A stretch of 64,000 nucleotides of DNA from contig NZ_JAPDFT010000002.1 of the NCBI RefSeq assembly GCF_025949665.1, positions 62,001-126,000 of the forward strand. Direction: 5' to 3'. Below, piece after piece: positions 46,639 through 56,049 of the stretch (position 1 is its first letter; the number at the start of each line of letters is the position of its first letter). A model generated the notes under the pieces. It searched no databases. It worked only from the letters and a program-made list of their open reading frames with translations, and was not told the origin of the DNA. A program made the position numbers and the translations under genes. The stretch is from Chryseobacterium viscerum. GTDB lineage: Bacteria; Bacteroidota; Bacteroidia; Flavobacteriales; Weeksellaceae.

Positions 46639-47817
46639 ATGAACGACGTAAGACTGAACTCTATCCTGGATAATGATTTTTATAAAATAACCATGCAGAA
46701 TGCAGTGGTAAAACTATTCCCAAGTTCTATTGTAAAATATGAATTTATCAACAGGGGGAAGCACCACTTTCCGGAAGGATTTGACGTTGCTTTAAGAGAA
46801 GCTGTTAATAAAATGGCTGAACTTAAACTTACGAAAGACGAAAAAAAGTTCATGGCAAGAACATGTCCTTATATAGATCTTCCTTATCTCGATTTTTTAG
46901 AAGGGTATCATTATGATCCGTCTGAAGTAAAAATTCATCAGGAGGGAGGCGACCTATCCGTAATTGTAGAAGGGCTTTGGTACAGAACGATTCTTTGGGA
47001 AGTTCCATTGCTGGCATTGATCAGTGAACTGCATTATGAAATGAACCACATGGAAAGAGATTCCAATGAAGTGGTAATGAGTAAAACAATAGAAAAAGCT
47101 GATTCATTAGGCAGACTAGGAGTAACTTTTGCAGAATTTGGAACGAGAAGAAGACATTCTTATAAAGTACAGAATCTGGTAATGGAGGCTTTGACTCAAA
47201 AAAGGGACTCAACTTTCATCGGAAGTTCTAATGTTCATTTTGCTATGAAGTATGGTGTAAAGCCCATCGGAACCCATGCTCATGAATGGTTTATGTTCCA
47301 TGCTGCCGAATATGGATTCAAAATGGCCAATGAAATGGCTCTGGAACATTGGGTAGACGTTTATAGAGGTGATCTTGGAGTTGCTTTGTCTGATACATAC
47401 ACCACAGATGTTTTCTTCCAGCAGTTTGACAAAAAATTTGCAAAACTTTTTGACGGTGTACGTCATGACAGTGGTGATGCTTTAGAATTTGCAGACAAAA
47501 CCATTGCTCATTACCAAAGGAATGGTATCAACCCTATGTTTAAATACATTATTTTTTCAGATGCATTAAATCTTGAAAAAGTAGAGGAAATTACGAATTA
47601 CTGCAAAGGAAAAATTGGTATCTCATTCGGAATAGGGACCAACCTTACGAATGATGTAGGACTAAAACCAATGAACATTGTAATGAAGCTTATCGGGGTA
47701 CAGGCTCCAAACAAAGAATGGATTCCTACGGTAAAACTTTCTGATGAACACGGTAAATATACAGGAGATCCAAAGATGATTGAACTGGCAAAAGAATTTT
47801 TAAGAATAAAAGATTAG
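46639..47817 (+). CDS. pncB: Nicotinate phosphoribosyltransferase
   Basis: A 392-residue enzyme of the NAD salvage pathway that joins nicotinate to PRPP. Characteristic stretches are DNDFYKITMQNAVVKLFPSS, EFGTRRRHSYKVQNLVMEAL with the regulatory His region, KPIGTHAHEWFMFHAAEYGF and VRHDSGDALEFADKTIAHYQ. The ATG at 46639 is chosen because the -7 element lies just before it; the longer frame from 46513 overlaps the dps end. It has a terminator at 47844. Confidence 0.96.
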   Translation: MNDVRLNSILDNDFYKITMQNAVVKLFPSSIVKYEFINRGKHHFPEGFDVALREAVNKMAELKLTKDEKKFMARTCPYIDLPYLDFLEGYHYDPSEVKIHQEGGDLSVIVEGLWYRTILWEVPLLALISELHYEMNHMERDSNEVVMSKTIEKADSLGRLGVTFAEFGTRRRHSYKVQNLVMEALTQKRDSTFIGSSNVHFAMKYGVKPIGTHAHEWFMFHAAEYGFKMANEMALEHWVDVYRGDLGVALSDTYTTDVFFQQFDKKFAKLFDGVRHDSGDALEFADKTIAHYQRNGINPMFKYIIFSDALNLEKVEEITNYCKGKIGISFGIGTNLTNDVGLKPMNIVMKLIGVQAPNKEWIPTVKLSDEHGKYTGDPKMIELAKEFLRIKD

Positions 47818-47843
47818 TAACCTCATCAAAACAAATAGATAAT

Positions 47844-47869
47844 AACCTCGTAACTATCGAGGTTTTTTT
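47844..47869 (+). terminator. Terminator of pncB
   Basis: Stem AACCTCG (47844-47850) and CGAGGTT (47858-47864) followed by TTTTT. Confidence 0.85.
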
Positions 47870-47941
47870 GTACGATATTATCATTTGAAATTCAATTTTC
47901 AGAAATCTAAGGTTTTATTATATTTATCAAAATAAAACAAG

Positions 47942-48412
47942 ATGAAATCAAGAACATTACTAACCGCATGCCTTCTCATATCAGCATTATCCTTTGCTCA
48001 GGAAAAGAAAGCAGAAAAAACAAAATTCAATCAGGAACTGGCAACTTCTTTAGGAGCTGACAAATATGGAATGAAGCCTTATACCATTGTTATGCTAACA
48101 ACAGGTTCTGCTAAAATTGAAGACAAAGCCAAAATGGGTGAACTTATGAAAGGCCACATGACCAATATCGGTAAACTGGCAGATGAAGGTAAAATTGTAG
48201 TTGCCGGACCTTTCCTTGAAAAGAATAAGGAAAACTACCGTGGTATGTTTATCTTCAATACCAAGTCTAAAGAAGAAGCTGAACAATGGGTAAAAACAGA
48301 TCCCGCAGTACAGGCTGGTATTTTTAGTTATGAAATTTTCCCTTGGTATGGCTCAGCAGCTCTGCCTTTGTATCTTAAGCATCATGATGAGATCTCAAAA
48401 GAAAATCCTTAA
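47942..48412 (+). CDS. Exported YCII-domain protein
   Basis: A 156-residue protein with a signal peptide (LLTACLLISALSFAQ). The mature part is a YCII-like domain: YTIVMLTTGSAKIED, HMTNIGKLADEGKIVVAGPF, RGMFIFNTKSKEEAEQWVKT and DPAVQAGIFSYEIFPWY. YCII proteins are ferredoxin-like folds of unclear or peroxidase-like function; an exported copy is seen in Bacteroidota. Its end overlaps the next gene start by 26 bases (48387-48412), so the two may be co-translated. Confidence 0.85.
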   Translation: MKSRTLLTACLLISALSFAQEKKAEKTKFNQELATSLGADKYGMKPYTIVMLTTGSAKIEDKAKMGELMKGHMTNIGKLADEGKIVVAGPFLEKNKENYRGMFIFNTKSKEEAEQWVKTDPAVQAGIFSYEIFPWYGSAALPLYLKHHDEISKENP

Positions 48413-49154
48413 ACAAAATAAAGTACCAATTCTACTTGTGCTTTTCTCTCTATTGGCAATGGCGAGCTGTGCAAAACAGCAGTCCTTTTTTCAGTTTACA
48501 ACTGAAAAGGTGGACAGAGATATTGTTGATGATCTGAAAAGATTAAAAGCCCCTCCCCCTCCTGGATTACTTTATAATGATACAACATATGAAGTATGGA
48601 AAACCTGTTCCGGAGAATGGGGAGGAACAGTTTATTTTAAAAATAAAAAAACAGGAAAAATATATTGCGCAGAAGCAACCTGCCCAGTTTCTGTAAATAA
48701 AATTAATAATAACTATTATATCTCCAATTCTCTCTCACACCTCTTCGGAAGTTCGGATATTCTAGAAATTACCGATCCTGAAACAATGGAACAGGTTACT
48801 AAAATCCCTGTCTCCCCTTCTGACATCATTATGAGAAAAGAATCTCACTCCTCAAAAGGAACAAAAAAACTGATAGATACCAGTGGAGTTATTATTATGT
48901 CAAGTTTTGTATATAAACAAAAGCTATATTCAATCTTATTAAACCACAGAACTAAGCAAGCTACAATTTCAGAGCTCCGGGACAATAAATTCTATACAAT
49001 ACAGGAAATTGATAAAGATTTTTTTTCTGATAATCCATTTATTATAAAGGAATCAGAAACTTATCAGAAGATTTATCTTCAACAACCTAAACCAGCTATT
49101 ATTGAAATTAAAAATAACAAGATCAGAATTATATTATACAGCCAAAAAAAATAA
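48387..49154 (+). CDS. Lipoprotein of unknown function
   Basis: A 255-residue lipoprotein (signal VPILLVLFSLLAMASCAKQQ) that starts inside the end of the YCII gene; ATG at 48384 and 48387 are both possible. The mature part is a mixed alpha/beta protein with CSGEWGGTVYFKNKKTGKIY and CAEATCPVSVNKINNNYYIS, so four Cys in its N-terminal third. No family is recognised. It is probably translated together with the YCII protein and followed by an AT-rich region that leads to the GG peptide gene. Confidence 0.78.
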   Translation: MRSQKKILKQNKVPILLVLFSLLAMASCAKQQSFFQFTTEKVDRDIVDDLKRLKAPPPPGLLYNDTTYEVWKTCSGEWGGTVYFKNKKTGKIYCAEATCPVSVNKINNNYYISNSLSHLFGSSDILEITDPETMEQVTKIPVSPSDIIMRKESHSSKGTKKLIDTSGVIIMSSFVYKQKLYSILLNHRTKQATISELRDNKFYTIQEIDKDFFSDNPFIIKESETYQKIYLQQPKPAIIEIKNNKIRIILYSQKK

Positions 49155-49402
49155 AGAGGTAACCTTCATATAATCTCCAGGAAACCTCTTACATATTTCT
49201 CTTTACATGGAAATAAATATACAATTTATTTTTTAATCCATTACATTTCAAATAATTATCTATAAACAATAAGAAAATTTAAATCAATATCTCTTGTTTC
49301 AATGAATTAATTTAATTACTTTAGCTTATTAACAACGCAACTTATTTATCTAATTATAAGTGAGTTATCAACAAACCAATACCGTAATTAAAAATTAATC
49401 TC

Positions 49403-49639
49403 ATGAAAAAAATGAATTTTACAAAACTTTCGAGAACAAAACTCAAAGATGTATTTGGAGGAACCCTTTATCCGGCAGAATGTCCTGGTGGATGCCATGG
49501 TGAAGGTATGATCAGATGTCCTGACGGCACTACCACAATGACTAATTTTATATGCATGGGAGGCACCTGCCAGCCGGCAGCAATGTGTAAACCACTGGTT
49601 CTTGAACCTTTTCCAGATCCGATTATAATCACTCCATAA
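49403..49639 (+). CDS. GG-leader Cys-rich peptide, bacteriocin-like
   Basis: A 78-residue peptide. Residues 1-20, MKKMNFTKLSRTKLKDVFGG, form a double-Gly leader of the kind cut by C39-peptidase transporters; Chryseobacterium has many such bacteriocin-like precursors. The core after Gly20 has six Cys at 27, 31, 39, 51, 56 and 62 (spacing C-x3-C-x7-C-x11-C-x4-C-x5-C) and ends in a Pro-rich tail. No modification enzyme, transporter or immunity gene is seen next to it, only a DUF5995 gene. The role is unknown; a secreted disulfide-rich or modified peptide is likely. Confidence 0.8.
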   Translation: MKKMNFTKLSRTKLKDVFGGTLYPAECPGGCHGEGMIRCPDGTTTMTNFICMGGTCQPAAMCKPLVLEPFPDPIIITP

Positions 49640-49658
49640 TCTGAATGAACAATACATA

Positions 49659-49687
49659 AAGTGAGCTTTCCGGCTCACTTTTTTATT
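49659..49687 (+). terminator. Terminator of the GG peptide gene
   Basis: Stem AAGTGAGC (49659-49666) and GCTCACTT (49673-49680) followed by TTTTATT. It makes the peptide gene monocistronic. Confidence 0.85.
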
Positions 49688-49711
49688 ATCTTTAAATAAA
49701 CAAAAACTATC

Positions 49712-50467
49712 ATGAAAACCATTGAGGAAGTTCTAAAAAAACTGGATGAAATTATCATCTGGTGCAAAGAAAACAAAAGCCCGGCAGGATATTTTGCCTG
49801 TACGTATCGGATCATGACTGCGCAGGTTCTGAAAGGAATTCAGCAGAAAAAATTTGAAGATAATCCAAGAATGACATTACTGGATCTTGCTTTTGCTCAA
49901 AGATATCTTCAGGCATGGGAAAATTATAGCAAAGGAGAAAAATGTACAAACTCATGGTATATTGCCTTTGAAGCTGCCAAAAATAAAAATCTCCTGATAT
50001 TACAGCATATTTTCCTCGGCATGAATGCTCACATTAATCTGGATCTCGGGATCTCTGCGGCATCTGTTATGCCTTACCGGAAGATAAATCCGTTGAAAAA
50101 AGATTTTGAAAACATTAATAATGTCATTGCTTCCATTAATCAGAATGTACAGGATTCTCTGAACAAAATCTGTTATCCCGTAGATCTTATTGACAAACTT
50201 TCTAACGGAAAAGATAATGCTGTGCTAGATTTTGCCATTTCCAAAGCAAGAGACACTTCCTGGGCAACGGCAGTCATTGCTTCCAACACGCCTAATTTCT
50301 TAAGAGAGTCTGTAATCGGCATTGTGGATTATGCAGCCGCTAAAGTCGCTACCCAGATTCTGAATCCAAAGATTCTCACTCCTGCCCTTTTGAAACAACT
50401 TAAAAACTGTGAAAGCAGTGATGTGGTAAAGAATATTGAAATTTTAGAATCTACAAAAAACTCATAA
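49712..50467 (+). CDS. DUF5995-family protein
   Basis: A 251-residue helical protein with the DUF5995 features: DNPRMTLLDLAFAQRYLQAW, LILQHIFLGMNAHINLDLGI and NALVxxAxxKARDTSWATAV-like region (here LDFAISKARDTSWATAVIAS). No function is known for the family; conserved His, Asn and Asp in MNAHINLDLG suggest a binding or catalytic site. It follows the GG peptide gene, but the terminator at 49659 lies between them, so they need not be related. It ends before a strong terminator at 50465-50502. Confidence 0.85.
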   Translation: MKTIEEVLKKLDEIIIWCKENKSPAGYFACTYRIMTAQVLKGIQQKKFEDNPRMTLLDLAFAQRYLQAWENYSKGEKCTNSWYIAFEAAKNKNLLILQHIFLGMNAHINLDLGISAASVMPYRKINPLKKDFENINNVIASINQNVQDSLNKICYPVDLIDKLSNGKDNAVLDFAISKARDTSWATAVIASNTPNFLRESVIGIVDYAAAKVATQILNPKILTPALLKQLKNCESSDVVKNIEILESTKNS

Positions 50468-50502
50468 AAAAAGGCCGGGATCTTCCTCACGGATCCCGGC
50501 CT
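50465..50502 (-). terminator. Terminator of the heavy-metal efflux operon
   Basis: Stem AGGCCGGGATC (50472-50482) and GATCCCGGCCT (50492-50502), 11 bp, GC-rich. On the minus strand it is followed by seven T, so it ends the efflux operon; it also lies at the end of the DUF5995 gene on the plus strand. Confidence 0.85.
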
Positions 50503-50525
50503 CATAATGAACAAAATAAAAGAAA

Positions 50526-53500
50526 CTATATTGCTTCCTTATGCTTTTTGCGATAGGCATAATGGAAAATAATTGGCAGTATTGTAAATGACAGCAGCAT
50601 ACAGACAATCAATCCTCCAACAATCATAATGGCTAAAGGTTTCTGAATTTCAGAGCCCATTCCGTTTGACATCGCTGCAGGAAGAAGTCCCATAGATCCC
50701 ATTAAGGCAATCATTACTACCGGACGGATTCTGCTTTTGACTCCCAGAGAAATAGATTCTTTGAGTGACATTCTGTTTTGCAGATTCTCTTTCATTACCC
50801 CAATCAGAACGATACCGTCTATGGTGGCGACTCCGAAAAGGATGATGAAACCGATTCCCGCTGAAATTCCGAAGATGGTTCCCGTAAACCAAAGGGATAA
50901 AAATCCTCCGATGAATGCAAATGCCAGTGTAATGGAAGAAATTAACGTGTCTTTTATGTTCCCGAAATTGAAGTACAACAGCATTAGAATAAGCACTAAA
51001 GAAATCGGTACAACCATAGCCAGCTGTTTGGCGGCTCTTTCTTTACTTTCAAATTCTCCGGCCCATGTCATTTTATGATTTTTCGGAAGCTTTACTTCTT
51101 TATCTACTTTCGCTTTTGCTTCTTTGATGGTACTTCCAAGATCACGCCCTTCAATATTGAACCCAACTCCGATATATCTGCCGTTTCCTTCACGGTAAAT
51201 AAATGATGGACCAGTGTGATAATCAATGGTTGCAATTTCTTTCAGCGGAACTTTTTTATTATCCTGAGTTGGGATGAGAATATTTCCCATCTTTTCAGGT
51301 GTATCCCTGTATTGTTTCTCAAACCTAAGCATTACGTCAAACATTCTTTCTTCTTCGTAAAACTTCGTGGCAGCCTGCCCTCCGATTGTCATTTCGATGA
51401 CAGCCTGTGCATCAGCTGTGGACACTCCATATTTTGCCATTTTGGAATCGTGAAGTTGTATTCTCAACTCCGGAAGCCCGATATTTTTGAAAACATTCAC
51501 ATCTGATATTCCGGGAACTGTTCTGATGGAATTGGCTACTTTATTAGCGTAATTTTCAAGTTCAAAAAGATCATTTCCAAAAATTTTAATGACCAGCGGA
51601 GCTTTTACTCCTGCTACATATTCTTCCACATTATCCTGAATCGGCTGGCTGAATCCGAAGTTGATTCCCGGATATTTTTCAAGGGAAACCCTCATTTCTT
51701 CAAGAAGTTCTTCTTTGGATATTTTTTTCTTCCATTCATTTTCAGGTTTCAGCTGGATATTAAATTCAATATTAAAAAATCCGGTGGGATCGGTTCCGTC
51801 ATTGGGACGGCCTGTCTGGGTCATGACAAATTTTACTTCATCATACTTCATGAGAATCTCCTTCATTTCCTTAGTTAACCTTACAGATTCATCCAGATTG
51901 ACACTGTTTGGAAGTGTTGCCCTTACATAGATTGCTCCTTCGTTCAGTTTAGGTAAGAATTCGGATCCATAATTGGAAAATCTCCAGCCACAAATGGCAA
52001 GCAAGGCAACGAACCCAATGATAAATCCTTTTTTGTGACGGTCACTGAATTCATAAATTCTATAAATATTGACTCTGAAGAATCTTGAAATAAAGTTTTC
52101 TTTCTCTTCAATATTTTTCGTCAACAAAAGTTTACACATGGCCGGAACGTAGGTCAAGCTTAAGATCAATGATCCTAACAATGCATATCCCAGCGTAAAT
52201 GCTAATGGAGAGAACATTTTTCCTTCTACTTTCTGGAAAGAAAAAATCGGCATCAGGGCAACAATAAGAATCAACAGGGCAAAGAAAATATAACTTGCCA
52301 CACTTCCTGCGCTTTTCTTGATTATTCCCAATTTTGAAATCTTATTGAATCTCCGCACTCCTATCGCCCTGGCTTTGAGTTCGAGGGCAACAAAGACATG
52401 TTCTACAATCACCAGTGTTCCTTCCAGAAGCAATCCGAAATCCAGTGCTCCCATGGAAATCAGGTTGGCTGGAAGTCCTTGGATTTTCAACATAATAATT
52501 GCAAACAGGAAAGCCAATGGAATTACTGACGCTACAATGAAAGTTGTTCTCCAGTTGTAAAGAAATATAAATACAATGATGGAAACAAGAATAACTCCTT
52601 CAATAAGGTTTTTGGAAACGGTATGAACGGTAGTATTCACAAGCTCTGTACGGTCGATGATCGGAACAATCTGTACGTCACCGGGAAGTTCTCCCCCATT
52701 CAGTTCTTCTATTCTGTCTTTCAGCCTTGCAATCACTTCACTTGGGTTTTCACCACGAAGCATGATCACAATTCCTTCTACAACATCATTTTCTTTGTTA
52801 TATCCTACCTGTCCTAGTCTTGGTTTCGCGGAAACTTTTACTTCTGCAACATGTTTCACCAGAATAGGCGTAGAACCTTTTACCTCGATCTGAATATTCT
52901 CAATATCTTCTTTTTTCTCTAAAAGACCAATCCCCCGCACTACATAAGCCTGATCACCTTTTGCTACAACATCTCCTCCTACATTGATATTACTCTTTGA
53001 AACTGCTTCATACACATCCAGGGGGGAAAGGTCGTAATTGTGTAATTCCGTAGGATTAATTTTTATTTCATAGGTTTTCTCTTCTCCACCAAAGCTTACT
53101 ACATCAGCCACACCGGGAACGGCAAGCAATTCTCTTTCTACTACCCAATCCTGGATGGCTGTTACTTCTTTGATGGGAAGTTTACTTTTTATAATATATC
53201 TGTAAATTTCACCTGTAGCACCGGAAGGAGGCTCAATACTGTATTCTGCTCCGGAAGGGAGATTTACATTTCCCAGTTTATTGGAAGCATACTGCTGTGC
53301 ATAAAAATCATTGACATGATCATCAAAAATAACTGTCACCACAGATAATCCGAATAAGGAAATGGAACGCACCGAAGTTTTGTTCGGAATGGCATTCATT
53401 TCTTTGGAAATGGGTAATGTGACAAATTTTTCTATCTCTTCAGCACTTCTTCCCGGCCACTGGGTAATAACTCTTACCCTTGTATTGGTAACATCCGGAA

Positions 53501-53624
53501 ATGCTTCAATGGGAGTATGCATATAGGAATAGATTCCTCCTGCCAGCAAAAGAAAAGTCCCCAAAAGAACGATCAGTGAGTTTTTTAACGAGAAGGAAAC
53601 TATATTCTGTACAAACTTTCGCAT
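50526..53624 (-). CDS. CzcA/CusA-type heavy-metal RND efflux pump
   Basis: A 1032-residue inner-membrane proton-driven pump of the HME-RND class, exporting cations such as Zn, Co, Cd, Ni, Cu or Ag to the outside through its MFP and TolC partners. About twelve spans and two large periplasmic domains are visible (PNKTSVRSISLFGLSVVTVI, VNLPSGAEYSIEPPSGATGE). The proton-relay span reads GALDFGLLLEGTLVIVEH, where CzcA has DFGLIVDG, so one Asp is Glu. It follows the MFP gene with a TAATG overlap. Exact metal not determined. Confidence 0.92.
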   Translation of the reverse strand: MRKFVQNIVSFSLKNSLIVLLGTFLLLAGGIYSYMHTPIEAFPDVTNTRVRVITQWPGRSAEEIEKFVTLPISKEMNAIPNKTSVRSISLFGLSVVTVIFDDHVNDFYAQQYASNKLGNVNLPSGAEYSIEPPSGATGEIYRYIIKSKLPIKEVTAIQDWVVERELLAVPGVADVVSFGGEEKTYEIKINPTELHNYDLSPLDVYEAVSKSNINVGGDVVAKGDQAYVVRGIGLLEKKEDIENIQIEVKGSTPILVKHVAEVKVSAKPRLGQVGYNKENDVVEGIVIMLRGENPSEVIARLKDRIEELNGGELPGDVQIVPIIDRTELVNTTVHTVSKNLIEGVILVSIIVFIFLYNWRTTFIVASVIPLAFLFAIIMLKIQGLPANLISMGALDFGLLLEGTLVIVEHVFVALELKARAIGVRRFNKISKLGIIKKSAGSVASYIFFALLILIVALMPIFSFQKVEGKMFSPLAFTLGYALLGSLILSLTYVPAMCKLLLTKNIEEKENFISRFFRVNIYRIYEFSDRHKKGFIIGFVALLAICGWRFSNYGSEFLPKLNEGAIYVRATLPNSVNLDESVRLTKEMKEILMKYDEVKFVMTQTGRPNDGTDPTGFFNIEFNIQLKPENEWKKKISKEELLEEMRVSLEKYPGINFGFSQPIQDNVEEYVAGVKAPLVIKIFGNDLFELENYANKVANSIRTVPGISDVNVFKNIGLPELRIQLHDSKMAKYGVSTADAQAVIEMTIGGQAATKFYEEERMFDVMLRFEKQYRDTPEKMGNILIPTQDNKKVPLKEIATIDYHTGPSFIYREGNGRYIGVGFNIEGRDLGSTIKEAKAKVDKEVKLPKNHKMTWAGEFESKERAAKQLAMVVPISLVLILMLLYFNFGNIKDTLISSITLAFAFIGGFLSLWFTGTIFGISAGIGFIILFGVATIDGIVLIGVMKENLQNRMSLKESISLGVKSRIRPVVMIALMGSMGLLPAAMSNGMGSEIQKPLAIMIVGGLIVCMLLSFTILPIIFHYAYRKKHKEAI

Positions 53625-54739
53625 TACTTTGTGGAATTATTTAATTGATTTTTCAGATTTTCATAGATCAGCAGTCCGTTGGAAGCAATGACATTTTCAC
53701 CTGGTTTTAAATTACCTTCTACATAGATATACTGGCTGTTGGAAGCAATTTCCGTAACAGGTCTGATCTCAAGTTCACAGTCTTTTTTGTATACGACTAC
53801 ATAGCTTTGGTTGTTATCAAAGATTAAAGCCTTTGCAGGAATCGCCAATGCGGATTTATTTTGTGAGTTGATGGGCAATACAACATCTGCAGACATTCCC
53901 GGTCTCAGCTTCATTCCGTTATTATCCATAATGATTTTAGCCTTCAGTACTCTTTCATTTTCATTAAAAACCTGAGAGATATTATTGATTTTCCCTGAAA
54001 AGCTGTCATCCGGATAAGCAAGCGTTTTTACTACCACCGGCTGGTCTACATAGACATGCCTCATGTTAGTAGCATATACATTGGCCATTACCCACACCTT
54101 ATCCAGATTGGAAATGGTAAACAGCTGATCTCCGCCGGCAGTAACAGGCATTCCTTTGGAAATATTTTTTGAAATAACATATCCGTCTGCCGGAGCTTTT
54201 ATCTGAATGGTATTTCCACCCGCTGAATACAGCTGCATATTTTTCTGCGTTTTGGAAATATTGGATTGCAGTATGGCTACTTCGGAACGTGCTTCCTGCA
54301 AGTCTTTCTGAGAGGCAATATCATCTTTATACATAGCTTCTACAGAAGACAGTTTTCTTTTCGCCACCGCCAGCTGAGCCTGCAAGGTTTGAGTATCATC
54401 CTGCATTTCATTAACAGCTGTACTTTTTACACTTGCCAGCGTTTGTCCTTTTTTCACATAATCACCAAGGGAAAAATAAGTATCCATCACCACTCCATCC
54501 ACAAGGCTTACAAAAGGAACCGTTTTATCAGAATTGCTTTCCACTTCTCCGGTAAGGGTAATGCTCTCTTCTATGGGAAGCATTTCTGCTTTGGCCAGTT
54601 TAATATCTTTTTTAAGTTCTTTGCTGATGCAATAGCCTTTTTCAGCTTCCTTATTTTCCTGTTTTCCGGCACAGCCTGTAAAAATAATGAGGGCAGACAG
54701 GTAAGCTGCGGCAATGTATTGGGTAATATTTTTGTTCAT
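53624..54739 (-). CDS. Efflux membrane fusion lipoprotein (CzcB/CusB type)
   Basis: A 371-residue periplasmic adaptor that links the RND pump to the outer-membrane channel. It has a lipoprotein signal (SALIIFTGCAGKQENKEAE), a barrel-sandwich with DTYFSLGDYVKKGQTLASVK and PADGYVISKNISKGMPVTAG, a helical hairpin (residues about 115-170) and a beta-barrel domain. The C-terminal region has KPGENVIASNGLLIYENLKN. Gene start is coupled to the downstream pump (1-base overlap) and it starts 4 bases before the TolC-type gene. Confidence 0.93.
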   Translation of the reverse strand: MNKNITQYIAAAYLSALIIFTGCAGKQENKEAEKGYCISKELKKDIKLAKAEMLPIEESITLTGEVESNSDKTVPFVSLVDGVVMDTYFSLGDYVKKGQTLASVKSTAVNEMQDDTQTLQAQLAVAKRKLSSVEAMYKDDIASQKDLQEARSEVAILQSNISKTQKNMQLYSAGGNTIQIKAPADGYVISKNISKGMPVTAGGDQLFTISNLDKVWVMANVYATNMRHVYVDQPVVVKTLAYPDDSFSGKINNISQVFNENERVLKAKIIMDNNGMKLRPGMSADVVLPINSQNKSALAIPAKALIFDNNQSYVVVYKKDCELEIRPVTEIASNSQYIYVEGNLKPGENVIASNGLLIYENLKNQLNNSTK

Positions 54740-54742
54740 ATC

Positions 54743-56017
54743 TTATAAATCTTGTCCTACAACATATTGCAGGTTTTCGTAGTATTGATTCAATTCTTTT
54801 TTAGTATCCAGGATGATCATTTTATTTCCGATGTAGGTATCCAGAAAATCCATGTATTCCAGCATACTGATATTTCTTAGTCTGAAGTTTTTCTCGTGAC
54901 TGACCAACAAACCGTCCAGTGTAGATTCATAGTTTTCATCAATCTCTTCTGAAACCTGCTGTGTTCTGATATAGTTTCTGAAAACCGATACAATTTCATT
55001 CTCGGATTTCAGCATATTCTTACGAGTCTCCAATTTGCTTTTCTCAATCTCAAGCCTAGCTTCCTGAATATTACCTTTGTTACGGTCGAAAATGGGAAGG
55101 TCCATAGAAATACCCAGCCCTATAAAGTCTTTCATGATATTTCCGCCACGGTCGTATCCTATAGAAACAGCAACATCAGGAGTTTTCATGGCATTTTGAA
55201 TTTCAAGGTTTTTCGTAGCATGTTTCTCTTTATTTTTTGAGATCATGATATCCGGGCGGTTTTCTTTTGCCTTTTCTATCCATTGCGTCACTTCCAGTTC
55301 TGAAAGTTGTTTTTCAGGCATCACAAATGAATCTGACATCACCAGATAAGATGGGGACGGCAGCATCAATAGGGCTTTAAGCTCTACCTGCTGGTCTTCA
55401 ATTTCCTGTTTCAATGAAATCAGTTTCTTTTTGAATTCAATTTCCTGCGCCTTTAAGCGGACGTATTCAGCTTTACTGATATTGCCGAGATTTAATTGAT
55501 TATTGTATGATTTTGTTAACTTCTCAATGGAAGCAATCTGCCCCTGATAGATTTTCTGCTGTTCCTGATTGTAAAGAATATCAGTAATGGTGTTTCTGAG
55601 TGTCTTCTTAAGTTCACGCAAAACTTCCTGCAATTCATACTTTTCTCCTTCCACTTCTATTTTCTGCAGTTCAATGTTTTTTCTTCTTTTACCCGCAGTC
55701 TGAATCACCTGTTCTATTTCAGCAGAAATCTGGGTATTCTTTCCCCAGTTTCCAATAAGTGCAGGCTGTTCTTCGATGTCGTAGGTTCTCCATAAATTCA
55801 CTTCACTGATGCTTAATTTGGGGTTAGGCCAGTATTTAGCCTGAACAGCTCTTGCTTCAGCCTGTGAAATTTCAAGTTTCTGCGCAATGAGATCGAGGTT
55901 TTTAGCCAGAAAAATAGTCTCAGCTTCCTTTCTGCCAATTTTCAGAGTATCTGAAATCTGCGCGGAAAAGAAACTGAAACAATGAATATAAAATAGTGTA
56001 AAAAATAGCTTCTTCAA
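54743..56017 (-). CDS. Outer-membrane efflux channel (CzcC/TolC type)
   Basis: A 424-residue TolC-family channel, first gene of the efflux operon. It has a signal peptide (KKLFFTLFYIHCFSFFSAQ), two repeated helical-barrel halves and typical segments EAEARAVQAKYWPNPKLSIS, NLGNISKAEYVRLKAQEIEF and GIGISMDLPIFDRNKG-like (here LGISMDLPIFDRNKGNIQEA). The start is a TTG at 56015-56017; no ATG fits better. A promoter and repeated TCTAAT half-sites are upstream at 56050-56116. Confidence 0.9.
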   Translation of the reverse strand: MKKLFFTLFYIHCFSFFSAQISDTLKIGRKEAETIFLAKNLDLIAQKLEISQAEARAVQAKYWPNPKLSISEVNLWRTYDIEEQPALIGNWGKNTQISAEIEQVIQTAGKRRKNIELQKIEVEGEKYELQEVLRELKKTLRNTITDILYNQEQQKIYQGQIASIEKLTKSYNNQLNLGNISKAEYVRLKAQEIEFKKKLISLKQEIEDQQVELKALLMLPSPSYLVMSDSFVMPEKQLSELEVTQWIEKAKENRPDIMISKNKEKHATKNLEIQNAMKTPDVAVSIGYDRGGNIMKDFIGLGISMDLPIFDRNKGNIQEARLEIEKSKLETRKNMLKSENEIVSVFRNYIRTQQVSEEIDENYESTLDGLLVSHEKNFRLRNISMLEYMDFLDTYIGNKMIILDTKKELNQYYENLQYVVGQDL

Positions 56018-56049
56018 GGTCTCTTATTTTAAGACTACAAAGCTATTTG

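Noticed and set aside
49154..49190. Weak inverted repeat AAGAGGT/ACCTCTT after the 48387 lipoprotein
   Set aside because: The loop is long and no T-tract follows closely, so a terminator was not called.
49388..49678. 96-codon open frame antisense to the GG peptide
   Set aside because: It covers the peptide gene and its terminator in reverse, with no family-like features.
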